A stretch of 64,000 bases of DNA from Desulfonema magnum (lineage in GTDB: Bacteria > Desulfobacterota > Desulfobacteria > Desulfobacterales > 4be13). The notes under the pieces are model-generated. The model searched no databases, was not told where the DNA came from, and saw only the letters and a program-made list of their open reading frames with translations. This document shows, one piece after another, positions 34,001 through 42,499 of the stretch (its first letter is position 1; the number at the start of each line of letters is the position of its first letter). Location: assembly GCF_017377395.1 (NCBI RefSeq), contig NZ_CP061800.1:1178001-1242000 (forward strand), read 5' to 3'. The position numbers and the translations under genes were made by a program.

Positions 34001-35386
34001 TTACTCCCACCCGCCGCCAATCGCCTTGACCAGCCTCACCGTGGTAACAAGGTACTCCCCCCAAATCTGAATCCCGGCCCGTTTTGCCTGCAATGCCGTG
34101 CGCTGGGCATCCACCACATCCAGATAACTGACCAGACCGCTTTTGTATCGCTCATCTGAGATTGCCTCGGCATTTTCGGCAGCCTGAACTGCTCTGTCCT
34201 GTGCTTTTGCCTGTTCGCCCAGAAAATGAAGCCCTGTCAGCCCGTCCTCTGCTTCCTGAACCGCTTTCAGAACCGTCTGACGATAATTCGCCACAGTTTC
34301 ATCATACGCGGCTTCGGCTTTGTTCATATTTGCCCTGTTGCGCCCGCCGTTAAAGATCGGCAGAGAAATCCCCGGCCCCAGAGACCAGACCCGGCTGGCC
34401 CGGTCCAGAAGAGAAGAAGTTTCTCCGCTCTGATAACCCGCACTGCCGGTCAGGCGGATTGTGGGAAAAAAAGCAGCTTTTGCCACGCCAATACGGGCAT
34501 TGGCAGCCGCCACAAGACGTTCCGCCCCTGCCACATCCGGACGTCTCTCCAAAAGGGACGAAGCCAGTCCCGGGGCAATCTCAGGAACGTGTATTTTCAG
34601 ATTTTCCGGGGGCAGCGAAAAATTCGAGGCCGGCTTTCCCAGCAATACAGCCAGACTGTTTTCAAGTGATCCTCTTGTTTTGCGAAGCGCTGCACCCTCG
34701 GCCTCGGTGTTTGCCAGTTCGGTTTTGGCACGTTCAAGATCAAGTTTGCTTGTATAGCCATTTTTAAACCGGCTTTGCACCAGCTTCAGCGATTCCTCAC
34801 GAAGCCCCGCGGTCTGTTTAACAATATCAATCTCTCTGTCCAATGCCCTGAGCTGAAAATAATTCCGGGCAACATCTGCCTGAAGCATCAGCAAAACAGT
34901 GGCGTAATCCGCAGCACTGGCACTCAGTTCGGCCTCCGCGGCCTCGTTTGAACGCCGGACCCTTCCCCAGATATCCAGTTCATAACTCAGATCAAAAGGC
35001 AGGCTGAAGAGATTCTCAGTCACAGTAGTTCCGTGTCCGGCTGACGTGCGGGAACGCCTGGCTGAAGGATTCATGTCAAGACTCGGAAAGAATTCACTCT
35101 CCGCAATTTCCGCAACGGAGCGGGCCTGCATCACACGGGCCATTGCCGCTTTCAGGTCCTGATTGGCTTCTCCGGCCTGTTTCTCCAACTTATTCAGCAC
35201 GTCATCCTCAAATATCTCCCACCAGCTGCCTTTGGGAAGATGATCTTTTGGTTCGGCAATTTTCCAATTTTTATTGCCTTTAAATTCAAGAGGTATGGGC
35301 GCATCAGGCTTTGTGTAATTCGGGCCTACGGCGCAACCAGTCAGCATCAGCCCCAGGCAAAACATATAAATACAAATTTTCTTCAT
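34001..35386 (-). CDS. RND efflux outer-membrane lipoprotein (NodT/OprM family)
   Basis: 461 residues. Lipoprotein signal IYMFCLGLMLTGCAVGPNY (Cys18) with the family-typical CAVGPNYTKPDAP start. The two repeated helical coiled-coil halves are visible (AAMARVMQARSVAEIAESEFFPSLD near 90; AERLVAAANARIGVAKAAFFPTIRL near 290), with EASAS-like GSLENSLAVLLGKP. It forms the trimeric outer-membrane duct of a tripartite efflux pump. It is the last gene of the tetR-adaptor-permease-channel group on the minus strand, 222 bp after the permease gene; the gap holds a MITE-like repeat and a hairpin that may lower its expression. Confidence 0.92.
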   Translation of the reverse strand: MKKICIYMFCLGLMLTGCAVGPNYTKPDAPIPLEFKGNKNWKIAEPKDHLPKGSWWEIFEDDVLNKLEKQAGEANQDLKAAMARVMQARSVAEIAESEFFPSLDMNPSARRSRTSAGHGTTVTENLFSLPFDLSYELDIWGRVRRSNEAAEAELSASAADYATVLLMLQADVARNYFQLRALDREIDIVKQTAGLREESLKLVQSRFKNGYTSKLDLERAKTELANTEAEGAALRKTRGSLENSLAVLLGKPASNFSLPPENLKIHVPEIAPGLASSLLERRPDVAGAERLVAAANARIGVAKAAFFPTIRLTGSAGYQSGETSSLLDRASRVWSLGPGISLPIFNGGRNRANMNKAEAAYDETVANYRQTVLKAVQEAEDGLTGLHFLGEQAKAQDRAVQAAENAEAISDERYKSGLVSYLDVVDAQRTALQAKRAGIQIWGEYLVTTVRLVKAIGGGWE

Positions 35387-35411
35387 GAGAATCCTCCATT
35401 CAAAACAGGTC

Positions 35412-35519
35412 TAAGGGATTTCCTCAAAAATAAAATACCCGGTGTAGGGTGGGTGAAGCGAAGCGCAACCCACCCTACATTTTTTGTATCGGGTATGTTG
35501 TTTATTTCGTGTTCCCTAA
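35412..35519. repeat. MITE-like element, family C, copy 1
   Basis: About 108 bp with imperfect inverted ends (CTAAGGGATTTCC side and GTTCCCTAAG side) around a GTAGGGTGGGTGAAGCGAAG hairpin. A longer inverted copy lies at 57999-58147, and a bare core at 19133-19163. Confidence 0.75.
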
Positions 35520-35548
35520 GTATCTGATCAAGAGTTTTCGCTATCAGA

Positions 35549-35583
35549 GACCTCCGAGGTTTTGGAAACCTCGGAGGTCTTTA
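35549..35583. repeat. CCTCGGAGGTC hairpin
   Basis: AGACCTCCGAGGTTTT and its complement around a short loop, followed by a few T; it could stop transcription. Sister copies are at 19350-19381, 33717-33747, 44176-44213 and 48703-48743. Confidence 0.7.
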
Positions 35584-35608
35584 TGTCTGAAAATTTATGA
35601 CCCAGTAC

Positions 35609-38600
35609 TCAGGCAGGAACCGGCCTGACAGTTTCAGGCATCTCAGCAGATTCGCTTTCCTGTTTCTTCCGTTTCCGAGAAATGAGCAGATAGGCCGCAG
35701 GCACGACAAAGAGCGTGAGCAGGGTTCCGAAGCTCATGCCGCCCACAATGACCCAGCCGATCTGCTCGCGGCTCTCCGCACCCGCGCCGTGTGCAAGGGC
35801 CAGGGGAACGGATCCTAAAATCATGGTTCCGGCAGTCATCAGAATGGGACGAAGCCTCATGACAGCGGCTTCAAGAATGGCCTCAGATTTGTTTTTTCCC
35901 TCTTCCTGCAACTGGTTGGCAAACTCCACGATGAGAATCCCGTTTTTCGTGACCAGTCCGATGAGCGTGATCAGCCCCATCTGACTGTAAATATTCAGCG
36001 TGTTGCCGGTGAGTTTCAATGCCAGCATTCCTCCGAGTGTGGAAAGCGGAACCGTGAGCATGATCACGAAAGGATCAACAAAGCTTTCAAACTGGGCCGC
36101 CAGCATCAGGTAAATAAAGGCCAGTGCCAGGAAAAAGGTGGTCAGCAAACTTGCGCCGGACTCCCGATATTCCCGTGACTGTCCGCCATAATCCACCTGC
36201 GCATGTTCCGGAAGCATCTTTTCCGCGGCAGTTTTGAGAAATGCCAGGGCTTCTCCCTGGGAATAGCCCGGAGCCAGGTTCGCACTGATGGTCACGGATC
36301 GCATTTTGCTGAAATGGTTCAATGACTGAGCTGTCACGTCTTCGCTGATGTTCACAAGGTTGGAGAGTTTCACCATCTCCCCGGAGGGTGCGCGGACAAA
36401 TATCTGGTTCAGATCATCGGGTGAGGTGCGGAGCTGGTCTTCGGTCTTCACGATCACATCATACTGCTCCCCGTTCATCTTGAAACGGGTCACATCCCTG
36501 CCCCCCATGAGAGTTTCAATGGTTTTGCCAATGGTCTGCACGGAAATCCCCATGTCCGCGGCCTTGTCCCGGTTGAGAGTGAGCCGCAGTTCGGGTGTGT
36601 TGAGCTTGAGATCGGTACGCGGGGTTGTGATACCCGGATTTTTCATGATTTCCGCCATGAGCCGGCCTGTGAGTCTGCTTAATTCTTCCCATGTCCCTGA
36701 TGTCTTGATAATGAATTCCACAGGCTGGCTGATGAAATCCTGCCCCAGTGAGGGCGGATTAATGGGAAAGGCCAGCACCCCCGGGATATTGAACATGGGG
36801 AATCCCAGAGTTTTCACAATCTCCTGCTGTGTGCGTTTCCGTTCCTCCCAGGGCTTGAGCATGAGAATGGACAGGGATTCCGTGACCACGTTCATACCGG
36901 TGACATTCAGAGAATAGGCTTTTTCCGGAACCGCATTGAGGATGTCTTCGACCTGTTTGCTATAATGGTCTGTGTAATCAACGCTTGCACCGTCCGGTGC
37001 GATGGCCATACTAAAAAATGCCCCGCGATCCTCCACCGGAGAAAGTTCCGAAGGCAGATGCGTAAACAGATGCACTGTTCCGAATGCCGCAAGAATTGCC
37101 AGGGCCGCCACGATGGCGCGCAGTTTCATAGACAGTTGCAACATCCGGCGATACATATTTTCCATACCCGTCAGGATGCGATCCAGAAACCGACTGAAAA
37201 AACCGGGGGTGGTTTCGTGTCGCAGCAATTTGGAACACATCATGGGAGATAATGTCAGGGCAACAAAACCGGAGACCACCACTGCTCCGGCCAGGGCCAG
37301 GGCGAATTCTGTAAACAATTTTCCGGTGCGGCCCGTCATAAACGCGACCGGCGCATATACCGCGACCAGCGTCAGGGTCATTGCAATGACCGCGAAACCG
37401 ATCTCCCGGCTGCCCCTGATCGCGGCTTGAAAAGGACTCATGCCGTCTTCCACATGGCGATGAATGTTCTCCAGCATGACAATGGCATCGTCCACCACCA
37501 GTCCCACGGCCAGAATCAGCGCCAGCAGGGTCAGCGTGTTGATGCTGAAGCCCATGGCCCACATGAGTGCAAACGCGCCGATAAGGGAGACCGGGATGGT
37601 AATCAGAGGAATCAGGGTGGAACGGAAGCTGCGGAGAAAAACGAAAATCACCAGCAGCACCAGTATGACGGCCTCGAAAATCGTCTGAAACACATTGTCA
37701 ATGGAGCGTTCGATAAACACGGAGGAATCATAATTGATATCCATGTCCATGCCCGGAGGCAGGTTCTTCCGCACATCCGGGAGAATTTTTCGGACAGCTT
37801 GTGAAATTTCCAGCGGATTGGCCGTGGACTGCTTGACAATGCCGATACCCACCGCATTTGCGCCGTTACTCCGTATCCGCTGCCGGTCGCTTTCAGGGCC
37901 GATTTCCACGCGGCCCACATCCCTCACCCGCACGAGATAACCGTGTTCGTTCCTCAGAATCAGATTCTCGAATTCTTCCACGCTGCTTATGGCGGTATCC
38001 GTGAGAATGGTAAATTCCCGCGCCGCGCTCTCAATGCGGCCCCCCGGAATTTCGATATTCTGCTGCTTCAGAGCGTTTTCCACATCCTGTACGGTAATTT
38101 GGCGGGCAGCCATTTTGACCGGATCAAGCCAGATACGCATGGAATAGGTGCTGCCGCCCAGAATCTGTGCTTCGGATACGCCGGAAATGGTCTCAAACCG
38201 ATCCTTGATGATTCGGTCCAGATAATCCGTAATCTCTCCGGGAGTATGACGGTTGCTGTAAAAGGCCATGAAGATAATGGGGGTTGCATTGGCCTCCACT
38301 TTGGCGACAATGGGTTCCTCCACATCACCGGGAAGGTCTCCCCGCACCCGGCCCACGCGGTCTCGCACATCCGCAGCCGCGTTATCCGCATCCCGCTCCA
38401 TATGAAATTTAATGGTGATTTCACTCTGCTCCTGCCGGCTTTTGGAGGTGATGGTCTTAATGCCTTCCAATCCTGAAATACCGTCTTCGATGATTTTTGT
38501 GACCTCAGTTTCGATGATCTCCGGGCTGGCTCCCTGATAAATCGTGGTGACAGAAACCACCGGCTCGTCAATGTCCGGATATTCCCGCACCGTGAGGCGG

Positions 38601-38689
38601 TCGTATGCGACCAGTCCCACAAGAAGGATAATCAGACTCATCACCGTTGCCAGCACAGGGCGTCGGATGCTGATATCAGATAAATACAT
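35609..38689 (-). CDS. RND multidrug efflux permease (HAE1/AcrB-like)
   Basis: 1026 residues, usual size for the family. It starts MYLSDISIRRPVLATVMSLIILLVG, typical of HAE1 pumps, and has 12 membrane segments with two large periplasmic loops. Proton-relay residues are seen as the Asp pair in AVGLVVDDAIVMLENI (TM4, about 405) and the Lys in LVTKNGILIVEFANQL (TM10, about 913). It exports hydrophobic or toxic compounds together with the adaptor encoded just upstream and the outer-membrane channel downstream. 99 bp separate it from the adaptor gene; that gap is filled by GTGTTAG heptamers. Confidence 0.94.
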   Translation of the reverse strand: MYLSDISIRRPVLATVMSLIILLVGLVAYDRLTVREYPDIDEPVVSVTTIYQGASPEIIETEVTKIIEDGISGLEGIKTITSKSRQEQSEITIKFHMERDADNAAADVRDRVGRVRGDLPGDVEEPIVAKVEANATPIIFMAFYSNRHTPGEITDYLDRIIKDRFETISGVSEAQILGGSTYSMRIWLDPVKMAARQITVQDVENALKQQNIEIPGGRIESAAREFTILTDTAISSVEEFENLILRNEHGYLVRVRDVGRVEIGPESDRQRIRSNGANAVGIGIVKQSTANPLEISQAVRKILPDVRKNLPPGMDMDINYDSSVFIERSIDNVFQTIFEAVILVLLVIFVFLRSFRSTLIPLITIPVSLIGAFALMWAMGFSINTLTLLALILAVGLVVDDAIVMLENIHRHVEDGMSPFQAAIRGSREIGFAVIAMTLTLVAVYAPVAFMTGRTGKLFTEFALALAGAVVVSGFVALTLSPMMCSKLLRHETTPGFFSRFLDRILTGMENMYRRMLQLSMKLRAIVAALAILAAFGTVHLFTHLPSELSPVEDRGAFFSMAIAPDGASVDYTDHYSKQVEDILNAVPEKAYSLNVTGMNVVTESLSILMLKPWEERKRTQQEIVKTLGFPMFNIPGVLAFPINPPSLGQDFISQPVEFIIKTSGTWEELSRLTGRLMAEIMKNPGITTPRTDLKLNTPELRLTLNRDKAADMGISVQTIGKTIETLMGGRDVTRFKMNGEQYDVIVKTEDQLRTSPDDLNQIFVRAPSGEMVKLSNLVNISEDVTAQSLNHFSKMRSVTISANLAPGYSQGEALAFLKTAAEKMLPEHAQVDYGGQSREYRESGASLLTTFFLALAFIYLMLAAQFESFVDPFVIMLTVPLSTLGGMLALKLTGNTLNIYSQMGLITLIGLVTKNGILIVEFANQLQEEGKNKSEAILEAAVMRLRPILMTAGTMILGSVPLALAHGAGAESREQIGWVIVGGMSFGTLLTLFVVPAAYLLISRKRKKQESESAEMPETVRPVPA

Positions 38690-38706
38690 ATTTTTTCCTC
38701 CGTTTT

Positions 38707-38837
38707 CTAAGGGTGTTAGGTGTTAGGTGTTAGGTGTTAGGTGAAATGCTCAAATATGAAAGTGAGATCAAAATTTAACACCTGACACTTAACACTTAAC
38801 ACTTAACACCTGACACTTAACACTTAACACTTCACAC
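38707..38837. repeat. Heptamer arrays H2 (GTGTTAG/CACTTAA)n
   Basis: Two opposed heptamer arrays: GTGTTAG copies at about 38710-38742 and complementary CACTTAA copies at about 38779-38837, separated by a short spacer, so the pair can fold on itself. The second array codes the last residues of the adaptor protein. Confidence 0.9.
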
Positions 38838-39967
38838 TTCGCAAACATATCCGGATCCGCCTCAACAGCGTTTACCGGCATTCCTTCGGCAACTTTTTGA
38901 ATTCCGCCGGTGATGACCATATCTCCGGGCTCAAGGCCGCTTTGAATCTCCACCATGCCTTTTTCCCGCTTGCCGGTGATCACTTCAACCATAACCGGCT
39001 TGTTATCCGCCACTTTCCAGACAAAGCTGCGTTCAGGCTGCTGCATCACGGCCTGTTCCGGCACAAACAGGGCGTCAGATGTCTCATCTGCCACCAGTGC
39101 AACGCGAACAAACAGCCCGGGACGAAGCCGCTGATCAGGATTTTCCATAACTGCCCGAAGTTCCAGGCTTCTGGTTTGCATATCAATCCGGGGATTCACA
39201 GCATAGACCTCAGCTTCAAAGACCTCATTACCGAAAGCATCTGAAGACAGACGGATTTTCTGGCCCGCCGCGGCCGCTCCGGAATATATCTCAGGAATTT
39301 TAAAAGAAACTTTGAGACTGGAGACATCTTCGAGGTTGACCAGTTCCTGACCCGCGCTGATAAAATCTCCTTTGCTCACCTTCCGGATGCCAAGGACACC
39401 GCCGAACGGAGAGCGAATCACGGTTTTGTCGAGATTTGCCTGGATGAGCTGCTCATTGGCTTTGTCAAGCTGCCACCGGGCATAAGCCTGGTCCCGCTCT
39501 CTCACTGAGATGGCCTTGTCTTTGAGAAGTTTTTTTGCCCGCTTATAATCTGCGAGATGAAGATTCAGGTCTGCCCTGGCTTTTTGCAGTTCCGCCTGAA
39601 GCACGGACTGATCCAGTGTGAAAAGCACCTTGCCCTGCTCAATGGCCTCACCTTCGGCAAATCCGATGGAAGTAATCCGTCCGCTCACTTCGGATCGGAT
39701 CATCACGGATTCATTGGCCTGAAGCGTCCCCACGGTCACGATTTCACGCACTGCCGGTGCGATCCGTACTTTGCTCACCTCCACCGTGACCGGCGGCATG
39801 GCCGGGGGAGCGGCCTTGTCCTCTGGTTTGGGAGAAGCAAATAATCCCGAATACCAAAGCATACATACGCCCATGAGAATGAGGACTGTGAAGGTCCCGA
39901 AGAGTCCGCATCGGCTCAACGCCTTTCTGTTAAGTTTTTCTGATTTCAACATGCTGTCTTCTTTCAT
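38789..39967 (-). CDS. RND periplasmic adaptor (membrane fusion protein, HlyD/AcrA-like)
   Basis: 392 residues from the ATG at 39967 (AAGGAG 10 bases before); an upstream in-frame start at 40012 would lie across the putative TetR operator. One N-terminal membrane segment (FGTFTVLILMGVCMLWYSGLF) is followed by the barrel-sandwich (lipoyl) halves: GTLQANESVMIRSEVSGRI and LDKTVIRSPFGGVLG, with the last hairpin helix between them. It then has beta-barrel and membrane-proximal parts (PEQAVMQQPERSFVWKV). It links the permease to the channel. The extreme end (CEVLSVKCQVLSVKC) is translated heptamer repeat and not part of the fold. The TetR gene lies 97 bp upstream on the same strand. Confidence 0.92.
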   Translation of the reverse strand: MKEDSMLKSEKLNRKALSRCGLFGTFTVLILMGVCMLWYSGLFASPKPEDKAAPPAMPPVTVEVSKVRIAPAVREIVTVGTLQANESVMIRSEVSGRITSIGFAEGEAIEQGKVLFTLDQSVLQAELQKARADLNLHLADYKRAKKLLKDKAISVRERDQAYARWQLDKANEQLIQANLDKTVIRSPFGGVLGIRKVSKGDFISAGQELVNLEDVSSLKVSFKIPEIYSGAAAAGQKIRLSSDAFGNEVFEAEVYAVNPRIDMQTRSLELRAVMENPDQRLRPGLFVRVALVADETSDALFVPEQAVMQQPERSFVWKVADNKPVMVEVITGKREKGMVEIQSGLEPGDMVITGGIQKVAEGMPVNAVEADPDMFAKCEVLSVKCQVLSVKC

Positions 39968-39998
39968 AACTGATTGTCTCCTTATTTTCAGGGTTAAA

Positions 39999-40014
39999 GA
40001 GTGAATGTTCACTC
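39999..40014. promoter_or_regulatory. Putative TetR operator before the efflux adaptor gene
   Basis: GAGTGAATGTTCACTC, a 16-bp palindrome with 14 matching positions, centred about 40 bp upstream of the adaptor ATG. It shares the GTGAAT half-site with the palindromes in front of both tetR genes. Confidence 0.6.
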
Positions 40015-40064
40015 CGATAAAGCTTCAAAGACATCAGGAATTCCGCACCTCTGGTCTCCCCACT

Positions 40065-40637
40065 TCAGAACTTCAGTGCGTCCCAACAGGCTCCTGCCAT
40101 TTTTCCCCCAAGCTCATCATCCAGCCGGACAGAACCGGTGAGATGTTCTTTAAACAAGAATAGGATCGGCCCGAATGCGATTGCACATAAAATTTTGTTG
40201 TCCATATCTTTGACAATATGCCGGGATTTTGCGTAATCCAGAAGGTCTGTAAACAGTGCTTCGTCCGAGGCAGATTTTTCTCTTTTTTTATTAAAATAAT
40301 AAGGTGAATGATGGTATTGTTCCAGAAATTTGTATGTGTCAGGATGGGCAAGCAGATATTTCACGCGAGCTGTGAAGATTCCCATAAACCGGTCTCGGAC
40401 AGGCAGCTCTTCAGAATAGTCTCTGTATATGATGTCATCCATATCCTGGCGAACTTGCATATATATCTCTCTGATCAGTGCGTCCTTGTTTTTAAAATAA
40501 CGATAAAGGGTTCCCACACCGACCCCGGCATTTCGGGCAATCATGGCCGCGGGACTGGCATGAAACCCGTTTTCCGCTATCAGATGAAGGGCTGAAGTCA
40601 TAATTTTTCTGCGTTTGTCCCATGCCTTGTCTTTCAA
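40065..40637 (-). CDS. TetR/AcrR-family repressor of the RND pump
   Basis: 190 residues from a TTG start at 40637 (GGGAG 8 bases upstream); the same length and start position as the paralogue at 41891-42463 support this choice. The N-terminal TetR helix-turn-helix is clear: IMTSALHLIAENGFHAS, then IARNAGVGVGTLYRYFKNKDALI (about 12-55). The C-terminal ligand-binding part is helical. It is encoded just upstream of the efflux genes in the same direction, and palindromic sites lie before its own start and before the adaptor gene. It is therefore likely a ligand-released autorepressor of the pump. Confidence 0.9.
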   Translation of the reverse strand: MKDKAWDKRRKIMTSALHLIAENGFHASPAAMIARNAGVGVGTLYRYFKNKDALIREIYMQVRQDMDDIIYRDYSEELPVRDRFMGIFTARVKYLLAHPDTYKFLEQYHHSPYYFNKKREKSASDEALFTDLLDYAKSRHIVKDMDNKILCAIAFGPILFLFKEHLTGSVRLDDELGGKMAGACWDALKF

Positions 40638-40654
40638 AATTTTTTCTCCCAGAT

Positions 40655-40678
40655 TTCGGAATGATCATTCACTCCGAA
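40655..40678. promoter_or_regulatory. Putative TetR operator before the pump repressor gene
   Basis: A 24-bp imperfect palindrome with TTCGGA/TCCGAA arms and a perfect GAATGATCATTC core (40659-40670), 18 bases upstream of the TTG start. The same 12-bp core recurs before the second tetR gene at 42486-42497. Confidence 0.7.
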
Positions 40679-40730
40679 TATGAAAAAAATTTTTTTTGTC
40701 AAGTGTGATTTGTAAAAAATTAAAAAATTA

Positions 40731-40998
40731 CTGATTATAACGGATTCAGGGGAGGCCGCCACGGCATATTTGCATGCTGCAAATATGCCGCCCCCTCGGG
40801 GCTTCAATGCCACAAAGACACGAAGACACAAAGACGCACAGAGAGCCTTCGTGAGACTTCGCGCCTTCGTGCCTTTGTGGCATTATTGCAGGTCGCACAT
40901 CGCGCGGGTTTTCCCCTGAATGACGTCCGGGGAGGACGGCGTCCTGTGACATGATAGTTTCAGCATGCAGCGTCCTCCCCTGAATCCGTTATAATCAG
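40731..40998. mobile_element. MITE-like element, family D
   Basis: 268 bp with perfect 25-bp terminal inverted repeats (40731-40755, beginning CTGATTATAACGGATTC, and its complement 40974-40998). The interior includes a palindromic GCATATTTGCATG stretch and a CACAAAGACACGAAG/TTCGTGCCTTTGTG inverted pair. No coding capacity. A lone right-end-like fragment is at about 55644-55670. It fills the gap between the tetR gene and the solute-binding-protein gene. Confidence 0.82.
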
Positions 40999-41172
40999 AA
41001 AAATTATTTTGTCTTTTGTGTAAAAAATGGTGCTGAACATCCCGCCCCGACATCAATGTCAGGGCTGAAAGCAAAAGCAGCCTGAGGGCAGCCTGTTCAG
41101 GGTTTGTGAATTTCTCCGTCTTCTATCAGTTGAAGATACGCTTTTTCGAGTCTGTTCAGAATATTATGTGCA

Positions 41173-41832
41173 TCAGGCGTTTTTTTTTGAAACAACAAAT
41201 TTCAGACCCATGGCAGATATTTCATTAAAGCGTAATTCAGGAAAATCCATCTTTTTTAATATGATTTCCGAAACCCTTTTGTAGCTAAGTAAATAATCTG
41301 CCCGTTTTGCCCTGAGCATTTTAAATGCCAAATCATTGGAAAACACCTCATGATATTTGACATGGTTCGCAGGATTCTTAATGTAATGTATCCATCCGCC
41401 ATAGCTGTAGCCGATTAAGGTGATCAATGTTTTTCCTGAAAGGTCTTCTTTGTTTATAATCGGCGGGTTTTCTCCCTTGGTGTAAGCGCACTGCGTGGCT
41501 TTGGCTATTTCGTGCCTGCCGATGACAGTGGTTCCCTTAAATCCCGGCAGAGTGGGCAATCCGAGCCACATATCCGCATCTCCCCGGACAATGGACTGAA
41601 CCATTCGTTTGGCAGGGTAAGAAATTGTGTTCCACTGATATCCGGCTTTTTTCATTACCTTATCAACGAGGTCTATAAGAATGCCCTGGGATTTTCCGGA
41701 TTCGTTGGTAAAATAAAAAGGTTCTGATTCAATATGAACCATCTTGAGGGTTCTGGCCTGAGCAACTGATAACATAAGATTCAGACAGAACAGGCAGAAA
41801 ATAAATATTTTTAAAGCGGTTACGAAGTTCAT
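41173..41832 (-). CDS. Periplasmic solute-binding-protein-like (SBP_bac_3 type), frame-shifted at its end
   Basis: 219 residues from the ATG at 41832. A signal peptide (IFIFCLFCLNLMLSVAQA) is followed by a type-3 periplasmic binding fold: VHIESEPFYFTNESGKSQGILIDLVDKVMKKAGY, then SIVRGDADMWLGLP and FSNDLAFKMLRAKRADYLLSYK. At a run of nine A (41180-41188 on the plus strand as T) the frame meets a stop at 41173. With one A less, reading would continue as TPDAHNILNRLEKAYLQLIEDGEIHKP to a stop at 41097-41099, the usual end of this family. So the gene has a one-base homopolymer shift, a sequencing error or a slippage site. It lies downstream of the second tetR gene on the same strand. The ligand is unknown, probably a polar amino acid or similar. 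Confidence 0.78.
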   Translation of the reverse strand: MNFVTALKIFIFCLFCLNLMLSVAQARTLKMVHIESEPFYFTNESGKSQGILIDLVDKVMKKAGYQWNTISYPAKRMVQSIVRGDADMWLGLPTLPGFKGTTVIGRHEIAKATQCAYTKGENPPIINKEDLSGKTLITLIGYSYGGWIHYIKNPANHVKYHEVFSNDLAFKMLRAKRADYLLSYKRVSEIILKKMDFPELRFNEISAMGLKFVVSKKNA

Positions 41833-41890
41833 AATTCTTCTTTTCTGAACAGAATGATTTATCCTCTTCTTTGCGAACAAAGAGGTAAAA

Positions 41891-42463
41891 TCAACGCTTC
41901 AGCCCGTCCCAGCAGGCTTCGACAATTTTTCCGATCATTTCGTCATCTATCTGAATAAAACCTGCAATATGATCTTTAAGCAGAAAAATAAAAGGCCCGA
42001 AAGCAATGGCGTGCAGCACATGGTTATCCAGATTTTTGATAATGTGCTGTGATTTTGCATAATTCATAAGCTTCCCAAACGGGTCATCGCCTGATGACAG
42101 TTTTTCTCTTTTTTTGTCAATGCCATATGGCGAATTATAATACTGTTCTAAAAACTTGGAGATATGAGGATATCTGATCATATATTTTATCAGATTTGTA
42201 AAAACCCGAATAAACCGCTCACGTACTGGCTGTTTTTCGCTGTCCTCACTGAAGATTTCCGTAATCAGTTTTTCATGGGTCTCCTGATGAATCGCCTCTA
42301 TCAGCGCGTCCTTGTTTTCAAAATAGCGATATATGGTTCCCATTCCCACCCCGGCATTTTTGGCAATCAGCGATGTGGGACTGGCGTGGAATCCGTTTTC
42401 CGCGATCAGATCAAGTGCGGCATTCATAATTCGGGTGCGTTTGTCTGTTGAATTTTTTTTCAT
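41891..42463 (-). CDS. TetR/AcrR-family regulator, paralogue of the pump repressor
   Basis: 190 residues from the ATG at 42463; a longer frame reaching 42538 would read through the operator and is not favoured. Helix-turn-helix: IMNAALDLIAENGFHAS, IAKNAGVGMGTIYRYFENKDALI. It is alignable over its whole length with the TetR protein at 40065-40637 (for example ENGFHASP, GVGxGTxYRYFxNKDALI, FLEQYxxSPY, LDDE/IDDE near the end), so the two arose by duplication. It is followed by the solute-binding-protein-like gene 58 bp downstream. A palindrome upstream has the same core as that of the paralogue, so cross-regulation is likely. Confidence 0.88.
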   Translation of the reverse strand: MKKNSTDKRTRIMNAALDLIAENGFHASPTSLIAKNAGVGMGTIYRYFENKDALIEAIHQETHEKLITEIFSEDSEKQPVRERFIRVFTNLIKYMIRYPHISKFLEQYYNSPYGIDKKREKLSSGDDPFGKLMNYAKSQHIIKNLDNHVLHAIAFGPFIFLLKDHIAGFIQIDDEMIGKIVEACWDGLKR

Positions 42464-42480
42464 AATTTTTCTCTGAAAAC

Positions 42481-42499
42481 AGAGTGAATGATCATTCCG
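42481..42499. promoter_or_regulatory. Putative TetR operator before the second tetR gene
   Basis: Contains the perfect 12-bp palindrome GAATGATCATTC (42486-42497), 23 bases upstream of the ATG, flanked by GAGT and CG as in the site at 40655-40678 (inverted). Confidence 0.7.
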
